A DNA stretch of 64,000 nt, from assembly GCA_964458575.1 (NCBI GenBank), contig CAYWMD010000013.1, positions 1-64,000 on the forward strand, read 5' to 3'. Of this stretch, positions 7,287 to 15,185 are shown one piece after another; position 1 is the stretch's first letter, and each line of letters opens with the position of its first letter. A program made the position numbers and the translations under genes. Source of the DNA: CAYWMD01 sp964458575 (GTDB lineage Bacteria; Verrucomicrobiota; Verrucomicrobiia; Limisphaerales; JADLHS01). The notes under the pieces are model-generated. The model did not search any database. It was not told where the DNA came from and saw nothing but the letters and a program-made list of their open reading frames with translations.

Positions 7287-9652
7287 AGAAAACTTTAGCC
7301 CCACTGCTTTGGCTCGCCGTAGCTTTGCTCGGTGCGTTCGCCTACGTGACTCTCGCTTTACACCGTGGCGAACATCTCAACTCGGCTTACATCCTCATCG
7401 CGGCGATTTGCACCTACGTCATTGGCTACCGGTTTTACTCCAAGTGGATTGCGGCCCGTGTGCTCGTGCTGAACGACCGTCGCGCCACGCCGTGCGAAGT
7501 TCACGATGACGGCAAGGATTTCGTGAGGACCAACAAATGGATCGTCTTTGGCCACCATTTCGCGGCGATTTCCGGGCCGGGGCCGTTGGTGGGGCCGGTG
7601 CTCGCGGCGCAGTTTGGCTATCTGCCGGGGACACTGTGGATTTTGATTGGCGTGGTGCTGGGTGGCGCGGTGCAGGATTTCATCATCTTGTTCGCCTCGA
7701 TGCGGCGCGATGGCAAGTCGCTTGGCCAGATGGTGAAGGAGGAGTTGAATACCCCAGCCGGGTTCATCGCGTTGATCGCCATCCTCGCCATCATGGTGAT
7801 TTTGCTGGCCGTGCTCGCGTTGGTGGTGGTCAAGGCGCTGGCCGAGAGTCCGTGGGGCGTGTTCACCGTGGCGGCCACGATTCCCATCGCGATGTTCATG
7901 GGCGGTTACCTGCGATTCTGGCGCGTCGGCAAGGTGCGCGAGGCGTCGGTGATCGGTGTGATCGGACTGTTGCTGGCCGTGTGGGGCGGCAAGTATGTTT
8001 ATGAATCGGCAGCGCTCTCGAAGGTTTTCACCCTTGGCGCGGAGCCGCTGGCCTGGGCCATCATTGTTTATGGTTTGGCGGCGAGCGTGTTGCCGGTGTG
8101 GCTGCTGCTGGCGCCGCGTGATTACCTCAGCACGTTCATGAAACTGGGCACGATCTTCGTGCTGGCGCTGGGAATTTTTCTGGTCCTGCCGCAGCTGCAA
8201 ATGCCGGCGCTGACAAAGTTCACAGATGGGTCCGGGCTGGTGGTGGCGGGCAAACTGTTTCCGTTCTGTTTCATCACCATTGCGTGCGGCGCGATCTCCG
8301 GGTTCCACACGCTCATTGCCAGCGGCACGACGCCCAAGCTCATCACGCGCGAAAGCTATGCGCGCCCCATTGGCTACGGGGCGATGTGCCTCGAATCGCT
8401 CGTGGCGACCATGGCCATCATCGCCGCCTGCACCATGGAACCGGGTGTTTACTTCGCCATGAACGTGAAAGGCGAGGCGGCAACCACGGCGGCGACCGTG
8501 ACGGCAGCGGGATTTGAAGTGACGGTCGGGCACATGGAAGAACTGGCCCGGGACGTGGGCGAACACACCTTGTTTGGGCGCACGGGCGGCGCGGCCACCC
8601 TGGCCGTCGGCATGGCGCAGATTTTCTCGAAGGCCGTGGGCCACCGCTGGCTCGATCTTTGGTATCACTTCGCCATCATGTTTGAGGCGCTGTTCATCCT
8701 GACGACGATTGACGCCGGCACGCGGGTGGCGCGCTACATCCTCCATGATTTTCTGGGCCATGTGTGGAAACCTTTGGGCAACACGCGCAACTTGGGAGCG
8801 AACCTGATGGCGAGCGGGTTGATGGTCGCGGGCTGGGGCTATTTCCTGATTCAAGGTGTGCGCGATCCGTTGGGCGGCATCAACTCGCTCTGGCCGCTGT
8901 TCGGCATCGCGAATCAAATGCTCGCCGCCATCGCGCTGTGTTTGGCGGTGACGATTATTTTGAAAATGCAACTCCGGCGAGAACAGACCCCTCATCCTGC
9001 CCTCTCCTCATCGGATGGGGAGAGGGTGTCCGAAGGACGGGTGAAGGGTGGCCCTCCGTGGCTGGCCGTGATCGCACTAGTGCCTTTGGTCTGGTTGGTA
9101 GCGGTGACGTTCACGGCGGGTGTACAGAAGATCTGGCATTCGGATGCGAGAATCGGCTTTCTCTCGCAAGCTCGCCAACTGAAGCAGCAAATCCACACGA
9201 TTGAGGAAATGGAGCCGGACTTGGCAGGTGCGCAGCGTTTCGAAGCCGCTCGCCGTGAGCTTCCCAAGCTTCGTATCCAAGTGTTCAATAACCATCTTGA
9301 TGCCGTGGTCGCGGGCGCGTTTCTCGTTCTGGTTTCCATCATCCTCGTGTTGAGCGGGCGCGAATGGATTTCGTTGTTAACGCGCCGCAAGCCCGCCGTG
9401 TTGCATGAAAGCGAGCCGGTCTGGTTGCCGGACCATGCCATCGCCGAGTCCGGGGCGAAGCTCGGCGGGGTGGCCGGGGCGGCGGCACTGACGGTGGCGC
9501 TGGCGAAGGAACTTTCCGGAGAGGCCCATCTCGAACGGGCGCAGGCCGCGCAAGCGCACGAATGCAAATGCGAGTCGCACGCGAAAAGTGCGGAGCAGCT
9601 TTACCTGGAAGCCACGGAACAACGATTCACCGGCGTCCGCCGTTGTTGCTGA
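7283..9652 (+). CDS. cstA: Carbon starvation protein CstA-type transporter
   Basis: This 789-residue, many-spanning membrane protein has the CstA hallmarks: VIGYRFYSKWIA near the N-terminus, AAISGPGPLVGPVLAAQFG, SGTTPKLI and TIDAGTRVARY. CstA proteins import peptides or pyruvate on carbon starvation. E. coli CstA has about 700 residues. The extra length here comes partly from an in-frame repeat insertion at residues ~568-590, between two membrane spans, and from a C-terminal extension ending in RRCC. Coupling with the M20 genes favours peptides as substrate (inference). Confidence 0.92.
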   Translation: MKKTLAPLLWLAVALLGAFAYVTLALHRGEHLNSAYILIAAICTYVIGYRFYSKWIAARVLVLNDRRATPCEVHDDGKDFVRTNKWIVFGHHFAAISGPGPLVGPVLAAQFGYLPGTLWILIGVVLGGAVQDFIILFASMRRDGKSLGQMVKEELNTPAGFIALIAILAIMVILLAVLALVVVKALAESPWGVFTVAATIPIAMFMGGYLRFWRVGKVREASVIGVIGLLLAVWGGKYVYESAALSKVFTLGAEPLAWAIIVYGLAASVLPVWLLLAPRDYLSTFMKLGTIFVLALGIFLVLPQLQMPALTKFTDGSGLVVAGKLFPFCFITIACGAISGFHTLIASGTTPKLITRESYARPIGYGAMCLESLVATMAIIAACTMEPGVYFAMNVKGEAATTAATVTAAGFEVTVGHMEELARDVGEHTLFGRTGGAATLAVGMAQIFSKAVGHRWLDLWYHFAIMFEALFILTTIDAGTRVARYILHDFLGHVWKPLGNTRNLGANLMASGLMVAGWGYFLIQGVRDPLGGINSLWPLFGIANQMLAAIALCLAVTIILKMQLRREQTPHPALSSSDGERVSEGRVKGGPPWLAVIALVPLVWLVAVTFTAGVQKIWHSDARIGFLSQARQLKQQIHTIEEMEPDLAGAQRFEAARRELPKLRIQVFNNHLDAVVAGAFLVLVSIILVLSGREWISLLTRRKPAVLHESEPVWLPDHAIAESGAKLGGVAGAAALTVALAKELSGEAHLERAQAAQAHECKCESHAKSAEQLYLEATEQRFTGVRRCC
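8986..9050. repeat. Family A-like palindrome inside cstA
   Basis: About 60 bases contain CCCTCTCC and GGGGAGAGGG flanking a short loop, preceded by CCCCTCATCCTG and followed by GACGGGTGAAGGG. This has the wording of a family A end but only one hairpin, so it is a half element or a related type. It codes in frame for about 22 residues rich in S, G, E and P, between two hydrophobic segments of CstA where homologues have a short loop. Confidence 0.75.
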
Positions 9653-9653
9653 T

Positions 9654-10952
9654 GTGAAAGCAAGAGCGCTGACCCTGATCGCCCTGCTTTGTGCCGCAGG
9701 GGCCGTGTCACTTTCGGCCCAGCCGGCGGTGAACCAGGACGAAACCAAAGTCCCGACTTACACATTGCCCGATCCGTTAACCTGCACAGATGGTTCGCGC
9801 GTAACGACCGTCGCCGGGTGGCGGACGAAGCGGCGACCGGAGTTGCTGCGCATTTATGCGGAACAAATCTACGGGCGCGCCCCGGGCAAACCGCGCGGGA
9901 TGAGATTCGAAACAACCGCCATCGTGACCAACGCGCTGAACGGCCTCGCGACACGGAAGGAAGTCACCCTCTGGTTCACGGGCGAAACGAACGGTCCGAG
10001 CATGGACCTCCTGATTTACACGCCCAAGGCCGTCCGCGAACCCGTGCCCGCGTTTCTCGGTTTGAGCTTCGGCGGCAATCACGCCGTCACGCCTGAGCGG
10101 GACGTGAAATTGGCCACGCGTTGGATGCGCGAGGGCAGAAAGAGTTGCGTGACCAACAATCAACCGACCGAGGCTTGCCGTGGCAGTGAAGCAACGCGCT
10201 GGCAGATTGAAAAAGTCCTGCGTCGTGGCTATGCCGTGGCGACGGCGTATTACGGCGACTTGGAAGCGGATTTTCCGGAAGGCTGGAAGCTTGGCCGGCG
10301 GGCGAGTGTGCGGGCTGCGCTCAGTCCCGACGGCACAAACACGGTTTTTAAACCGGACGAGTGGGGTGCCATCAGCGCGTGGGCCTGGGGCTTGAGCCGG
10401 GCGTTGGATTATCTGGAGACGGATCGCGCCGTGGATGCGAGGCGCGTGGCGGTCATCGGTCATTCGCGCCTTGGGAAAACCGCGCTCTGGGCGGGCGCGC
10501 AGGACGAGCGCTTCGCCATCGTCATCTCCAACGACTCGGGTGAAGGCGGCGCGGCGCTGGCGCGCCGGCGGTTTGGCGAGCGGACTTATCACCTGAACAA
10601 GAACTTTCCGCACTGGTTCTGCGGCAACTTCAAACAGTATTCCGAGCACGAGGAGGAGTTGCCGGTGGATGCGCATGAATTGATCGCACTGATGGCGCCG
10701 CGGCCGGTTTACGTGGCCAGCGCTACCGAAGATCTTTGGGCGGACCCGCTCGGCGAATTCCTGGCGGCGAAAAATGCCGGGCCCGTTTATCAGTTGTTCG
10801 GGGAAACCGGCGTGGGCGTGGAGAAACAACCCGCACCCGATCACCCGGTGGGCGACTTCATTGGCTATCATCTCCGCACGGGCCCGCACGACGTCATGAC
10901 ATACGACTGGGAACAGTATTTGAATTTTGCGGACCGGCATTTCAAACGCTGA
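9654..10952 (+). CDS. Exported glucuronoyl esterase-like protein (CE15 type)
   Basis: I start it at the GTG at 9654, one base after the cstA stop, because it yields a signal peptide (VKARALTLIALLCAAGAV) and a 432-residue protein. The fold is alpha/beta hydrolase. The nucleophile elbow is GHSRLGKTALW with Ser271, an acidic pair follows in NDSGEGG, and the late histidine is His412 in TGPHDVMTY. CE15 enzymes split ester bonds between lignin and glucuronic acid on xylan, so this is a plant-cell-wall enzyme candidate. It is spatially coupled with cstA, though a functional link is unclear. Confidence 0.8.
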   Translation: MKARALTLIALLCAAGAVSLSAQPAVNQDETKVPTYTLPDPLTCTDGSRVTTVAGWRTKRRPELLRIYAEQIYGRAPGKPRGMRFETTAIVTNALNGLATRKEVTLWFTGETNGPSMDLLIYTPKAVREPVPAFLGLSFGGNHAVTPERDVKLATRWMREGRKSCVTNNQPTEACRGSEATRWQIEKVLRRGYAVATAYYGDLEADFPEGWKLGRRASVRAALSPDGTNTVFKPDEWGAISAWAWGLSRALDYLETDRAVDARRVAVIGHSRLGKTALWAGAQDERFAIVISNDSGEGGAALARRRFGERTYHLNKNFPHWFCGNFKQYSEHEEELPVDAHELIALMAPRPVYVASATEDLWADPLGEFLAAKNAGPVYQLFGETGVGVEKQPAPDHPVGDFIGYHLRTGPHDVMTYDWEQYLNFADRHFKR

Positions 10953-10974
10953 AGGTTTCGACTAGGCTCGCATC

Positions 10975-11550
10975 GTGCAACGCATCGGCATTTATGGCGG
11001 CTCGTTCGACCCGGTTCATCTCGGGCATCTGCTCGTTGCGCAGGCGGCGCGGGAGGAACTTGGGCTGGCGCGGTTGTTTTTGATTCCGGCGGCGCAATCG
11101 CCTTTCAAACCGGCCAGCCAGCCGGCGGCGGCGGCGGCGCGCGTGCAGTTGTTGCGCCTGGCCTTTGCGGGCCGGCCGGACTGCGAAGTGGACGAGCAGG
11201 AGATCAAGCGCGGCGGAATCTCCTACACGGTGGACACCTTGCGCGATTACACGAAACGTTTTCCGGACGCAGAGTTGTTTTATCTCATCGGCGCGGACAA
11301 CGTGGCGAGCCTGACCGGATGGCGCGAAACCGCCGAATTGGCGCGGCTGGCGCAGTTCGTGGCCATTCCGCGACCGGGCGAACGCCCGGTGGCCTTCCCG
11401 CCGCCGTTTCGCGGCCGGATGCTGAAGGGTTTTCCGTTCGGGGTTTCGTCGTCGGAGATTCGCGCGCGGGTAAAGGACGGCTTGTCCATTGACCAGCTCG
11501 TGCCGCCGGCCGTGGCCGAAGCCATCCGCAACAATCGGCTTTATCTTTGA
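10975..11550 (+). CDS. nadD: Nicotinate-nucleotide adenylyltransferase
   Basis: This 191-residue NadD makes nicotinate adenine dinucleotide from nicotinate mononucleotide and ATP in NAD synthesis. The nucleotidyltransferase motif GGSFDPVHLGH is at residues 8-18, and the ISSTxxR-type motif appears as VSSSEIRAR. YLIGADN (about residues 101-107) is also typical. It starts at GTG. The usual partner rsfS follows directly, and a TTG of the downstream frame overlaps its stop. Confidence 0.95.
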   Translation: MQRIGIYGGSFDPVHLGHLLVAQAAREELGLARLFLIPAAQSPFKPASQPAAAAARVQLLRLAFAGRPDCEVDEQEIKRGGISYTVDTLRDYTKRFPDAELFYLIGADNVASLTGWRETAELARLAQFVAIPRPGERPVAFPPPFRGRMLKGFPFGVSSSEIRARVKDGLSIDQLVPPAVAEAIRNNRLYL

Positions 11551-11564
11551 GCCCGGGTCGCGCA

Positions 11565-11942
11565 ATGTCCCCGCCGATGGATTCAAAAAAACTGGCCCTG
11601 CTTTGTCGCGAATGCGCGGATGTGAAGAAGGCGGAAGACCTCGTGGTGCTCGACGTGCGCAAGCTGTCGAGCGTGACGGATTATTTCGTGATTGCCTCCG
11701 GGACGAGCGAGCCGCATCTGCGGGCCATCCTGGATGAGATCACCGAGCGGCTGCGGGAAGACCATGGCATTCGGGCGCGCGCCGTGGATGGCACCGCGCA
11801 CGGGGCGTGGGTGGTGCTGGATTTCTTTGATGTCATCGTCCACATCATGCGCGCGGACGTGCGGGAACGTTACGACCTGGAAGGTCTGTGGGGCGATGCT
11901 CCGCGGGTGAAGCCCAGAGCCGCGAAATCGTTAAGACGTTAA
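11565..11942 (+). CDS. rsfS: Ribosomal silencing factor RsfS
   Basis: This is a RsfS/Iojap protein of about 125 residues. It binds ribosomal protein L14 and blocks subunit joining when nutrients are scarce. The family segments LDVRKLSSVTDYFVIASG, DGTAHGAWVVLDF and VIVHIMRADVRERYDLE are clear. I use the ATG at 11565; an ATG at 11577 (MDSKK) is equally possible, and a TTG at 11547 would overlap the nadD stop. The nadD-rsfS order is widespread in bacteria. Confidence 0.93.
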   Translation: MSPPMDSKKLALLCRECADVKKAEDLVVLDVRKLSSVTDYFVIASGTSEPHLRAILDEITERLREDHGIRARAVDGTAHGAWVVLDFFDVIVHIMRADVRERYDLEGLWGDAPRVKPRAAKSLRR

Positions 11943-12024
11943 GACGTTTATCCGCGACACGGGAGGAGGTCGTTGCCACACCGAATCACGACGCAATGGT
12001 TCAACGATTTAGCGGTTTAACGGA
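11930..12024. repeat. Family C-like short tandem tracts after rsfS
   Basis: CGTTAAGA is repeated twice with a third partial copy at about 11930-11950. Near 12000-12020, GGTTCAACGATTTAGCGG and GGTTTAACGG form a loosely inverted counterpart. The two tracts bracket a short segment and lie between two convergent genes, so they may also form a bidirectional stem. They belong with the GTTAA/GTTGAA tracts seen near 43.7 kb. Confidence 0.55.
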
Positions 12025-12318
12025 TCACGCCTGCTTCGGCGGAATGTCGTTTGACGCCTTGACCATGTCCTCAAGCAACTTTTTGAAATCCTCCAGTCCC
12101 GGCGCCGGGATGATAATGGTGTCGCGTCGTCCGCCAACGTCCTCGGTGATGCGCAGGAAGCGTCCGCGCGGATTTTCCTTGAGGGTGAAAACAAACGTCT
12201 TGCGCTCGATCTGGACTTTGTCGGTTTTGAGCGTGTCTTCATTCGACGGCGGTTTGGGCGCGCCGTAGGGACGGTGATGGTGATGACCGTAGGGTGATGG
12301 CCGTTCGTTTGAGATCAT
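12025..12318 (-). CDS. PUR-domain (DUF3276-like) nucleic-acid-binding protein
   Basis: This 97-residue protein has a His/Pro-rich N-terminal tail (YGHHHHRPYGAPKPP) followed by one PUR-type repeat: IERKTFVFTLKENPRGRFLRITE, then the RRDTIIIPAPGL segment and an amphipathic helix (EDFKKLLEDMV). Bacterial PUR proteins of this group bind single-stranded DNA or RNA as dimers. The family is common in Bacteroidetes, spirochaetes and the PVC group. It is monocistronic and convergent with rsfS. Confidence 0.8.
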   Translation of the reverse strand: MISNERPSPYGHHHHRPYGAPKPPSNEDTLKTDKVQIERKTFVFTLKENPRGRFLRITEDVGGRRDTIIIPAPGLEDFKKLLEDMVKASNDIPPKQA

Positions 12319-12389
12319 AATATTCCCGCTGTGACGCCCGCGGCGCCGGTTGCAGCTCTACGCACAAGGTTGACGACTTGTTGGTTTTG

Positions 12390-12926
12390 TCAACCCCGGA
12401 ATTGCGGGGATCCGACAAAACGCAACTCGTCCGGCGGGTTGGCCACGCGCCAGAGGCAGACCGCCACGCCACCGATGATCAACACGTTGACCGCCCGAAA
12501 TACGCCGTGCCAGATACGGAAAGACTTCCTCGCCGCCTCGCGCTGGGCCGGGGTGGCGTTCAAGATGTGTTGTGCGCGGTGCAATCCCGATAGTTTCGGC
12601 CCGAGCCAGACGCTGCCCAGCAAGCTCAAACCAAACAAAGCCACCAGCAAGCCCAGCCGCAACCGATGCGCCGTGCGGCCCAGATAAATCCGTTCCGCGA
12701 GCAGGTGCAGCAACGCGATGGTCGCGCAGGCGAGGTGCAAGTGAAAATACCGGGCGAGCAGGATCTGGGCGGTCGCCCCGGAGAAGTAGGCAAAGTATTT
12801 CGGCCCCAGCAACGCCTGCATTTCCGACGAAACCACCGCCGGTCCGGCGGCGACCGTGTAAAAGACGGACGCGCCCAACCACACGGCGGCATTCGCGATG
12901 CCCACAAATCGGAGAAAGCCGATCAC
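12390..12926 (-). CDS. Four-helix membrane protein (DUF4149/TMEM205-like)
   Basis: This 178-residue protein has about four membrane spans (residues ~5-28, 58-78, 88-110 and 147-165). The opening VGIANAAVWLGASVFYTVAAGPAVVS and the central histidine-rich helix (YFHLHLACATIALLHLL) resemble the DUF4149 group. Its function is not known. The distance to the PUR-domain gene downstream on the same strand is 71 bp, so a shared transcript is possible. Confidence 0.75.
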   Translation of the reverse strand: MIGFLRFVGIANAAVWLGASVFYTVAAGPAVVSSEMQALLGPKYFAYFSGATAQILLARYFHLHLACATIALLHLLAERIYLGRTAHRLRLGLLVALFGLSLLGSVWLGPKLSGLHRAQHILNATPAQREAARKSFRIWHGVFRAVNVLIIGGVAVCLWRVANPPDELRFVGSPQFRG

Positions 12927-13033
12927 CTAATCACGGTAGGAAAACCGCGCGAGGCTGCCAAGCGTGGATTTGGCTCAAGTGATTCATGGCTTGGACTGAC
13001 CAGGGGAAAGTCGTAGGGTTATTGCAGACGGTG

Positions 13034-15184
13034 ATGAAACTTGGGTGCAGCGTGCGCTGGTGGCAGACGCAGGTGGCGCAGATGAACGGGGTCGCGATTC
13101 TGTGCGCCGCCATCAGCATATGCGGCGGCTCGCGTGACGGTGTCGCCGGCGAGGTCGCCGGACCGCTGTTCCTGCAAAATACCGGCCACCGGGTCGAAGT
13201 GGATGCGCAGCATGGACGGCTGTTGCGGCTGGTGGATCGCAAGGGAGAAATTGATCTGAAATCGCGGGCGGAGCAGGCGGAGAACTTCCGCCTCCGGCTG
13301 CCGTTGCCGGAAGACGCGCACCATTGTGTTTACGGCAAAGACCAGAAGCTGTCCCGCGTGGAAACCTCCGCCGACACCCTGGAATTGCACTGGGACGGCC
13401 CGCTGACCGACGCGCGCGGCGTGGAGTACGATCTGGCGGTGACGATGTGGATTGAACTCCGCGGCGAGGCCGTCCAGTTCCGCTTTGCGGTAACCAATCG
13501 AACGCAGCTTCAACTGCGCGAGGTCTGGTATCCAGCCATCGGCGGGCTGATGGATTTCGCCCGGCCCAACGGCACGAATGCCTGCACCCTCAACCCTCCG
13601 CCACACACCCGGCGAATCCCGAAGCGGTCGGGAAGATTCACCGAAGGCTTTGGTCAGCATCTGGTCGGCTATCCCTCGCAGAACATGGGCTTCGTTCAAA
13701 TCCATGATCCGAATCGCAATCGCGGCCTTTACCTGGGCGCGCACGATCCGGTGGATCGGTTCAAGGGTTTCCTCTTTTTGGAACAGGGCCAGGGTGATGA
13801 CGCCGACGTGACCGCGTGGTTGATTCACTATCCGTTCACGCCGCCGGGCGGGACTTTTGTCGGCGCGCCCTACGTCACACAATTTCACGACGGCGACTGG
13901 GTGCAGGCGGGCAGAGACATTTATCGCCCGTGGTTCATCCGCACGTTCGGCCTGATGAAACCGGAAGACGACTGGATTCGGCAGAACAGCTTTTTCCAGA
14001 TGATCATGATCATGTTGCCGGAGGGGAACGTGAATTACACGATAAAGCAGATTCCCCAACTGGCGCGCGACGGTCTCAAATACGGCCTCACCTCGTTGCA
14101 AATCGCCGGCTGGCAGCGCGGCGGCCACGACAATGGCTATCCGTACTACGAACCCGATCCGCGGCTCGGCACGTGGGACGATTTGAAACGCGCGTTGAGC
14201 GAATGTCACAAGCTGGGCGTGAAGGTCTATTTCTTCGCCAACCTGCACGTGAACAATCTCGACACCGAATGGTACCAGCGCGAGTTGAAGAATTACGACT
14301 TCGAGATGATGAGCGGCCACGCCACGTGGGTTGACGGTTGGGGCATGGGCACGCTGGCGTCGCGCATGAAACTCACCACGCCCCTCATGGCGTTCGCGGA
14401 TGCTTCGTTTCCCGGCCTGGCGGACAAGGAGTTGAGCTATTTCAAACGGCTCGCCGAGGTGGGCGCGGACGGCTTGCATCTGGACAAGTGCTATCAAACG
14501 CCGCTCGATTTCAATCCGCGCAGCCCGCTGAGTCCCGACCGCGCGCCGTGGGAAGGCACAACGCGTCTGGCCGAACGCATAACGCGCGAATGTCGCGCCA
14601 TCCATCCGGATTTCCGCATCTCCTGGGAAACCACTTATGATCGCCTCCTCTCCTACGGCGCGGCGACGTGGTGGGCGGGCAACATGAGCGTGGCCCGGAG
14701 GATTTTCCCGGAATTGGCGGAGACCGTCGGACTGTATCAGCCCTACGACTACCTCGGGGTGAACGACGCTGTCCGCAACGGCTACGCCGTGATGGTCGCG
14801 CCTTATCAGTTCAACCGCTCCATGGATTGCGAACCCTGGCGCGGACTAGCCGGCTACATCCGCGACGTGAAGAAAATCCGCGACGAACTGGCGGATTACG
14901 TTTTCACCGGCGAGCAACTCGACCCCGGGGAGGTTGCTTTTGGTGACGGTGAAAAGCCGGCGAGCATCGAGTACGCCGTCTATCGCAATCTTAAGAACCG
15001 CGGGCGGGCTTGTATCCTCACCAATCGCGGCTCGACGGCCGCCACCGCAAACTTCGCCGGCTTCAGTGGCGACCGGCTCGCCGGAGTCCGGGTTTATCGC
15101 CCGGGTCAATCGCCGGCGCGGGCGAGGGTGCCCGTGTCGATTACCGTGGAGTCTGAGCGGATTGTTTTCGTTGTGGAGGACTGA
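13034..15184 (+). CDS. Large exported glycoside-hydrolase-like protein (DUF6259-like), copy 1
   Basis: The frame is open from 12986; I prefer the ATG at 13034 (MKLGCSVRWW), and an ATG at 13082 is also possible. A hydrophobic signal-like segment (NGVAILCAAISICGG) follows. The N-terminal ~250 residues look like a beta-sandwich. They are followed by a TIM-barrel-like part with LTSLQIAGWQRGG, LGVKVYFFANLHVNN and GADGLHLDKCYQ, then a small C-terminal beta domain. I read it as a DUF6259-type relative of glycosidases. The LHLDK aspartate and the following SWETTYD are candidate catalytic positions (inference). A paralogue follows immediately. Confidence 0.75.
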   Translation: MKLGCSVRWWQTQVAQMNGVAILCAAISICGGSRDGVAGEVAGPLFLQNTGHRVEVDAQHGRLLRLVDRKGEIDLKSRAEQAENFRLRLPLPEDAHHCVYGKDQKLSRVETSADTLELHWDGPLTDARGVEYDLAVTMWIELRGEAVQFRFAVTNRTQLQLREVWYPAIGGLMDFARPNGTNACTLNPPPHTRRIPKRSGRFTEGFGQHLVGYPSQNMGFVQIHDPNRNRGLYLGAHDPVDRFKGFLFLEQGQGDDADVTAWLIHYPFTPPGGTFVGAPYVTQFHDGDWVQAGRDIYRPWFIRTFGLMKPEDDWIRQNSFFQMIMIMLPEGNVNYTIKQIPQLARDGLKYGLTSLQIAGWQRGGHDNGYPYYEPDPRLGTWDDLKRALSECHKLGVKVYFFANLHVNNLDTEWYQRELKNYDFEMMSGHATWVDGWGMGTLASRMKLTTPLMAFADASFPGLADKELSYFKRLAEVGADGLHLDKCYQTPLDFNPRSPLSPDRAPWEGTTRLAERITRECRAIHPDFRISWETTYDRLLSYGAATWWAGNMSVARRIFPELAETVGLYQPYDYLGVNDAVRNGYAVMVAPYQFNRSMDCEPWRGLAGYIRDVKKIRDELADYVFTGEQLDPGEVAFGDGEKPASIEYAVYRNLKNRGRACILTNRGSTAATANFAGFSGDRLAGVRVYRPGQSPARARVPVSITVESERIVFVVED

Positions 15185-15185
15185 T

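Noticed and set aside
4553..7304. Minus-strand frames of ~445 codons opposite both M20 genes
   Set aside because: They resemble each other only because the M20 genes are paralogues; no protein family is visible.
7358..8995. 545-codon minus-strand open frame opposite cstA
   Set aside because: Composition is low-complexity (His/Arg/Gln-rich), without domains, and mirrors the codons of CstA.
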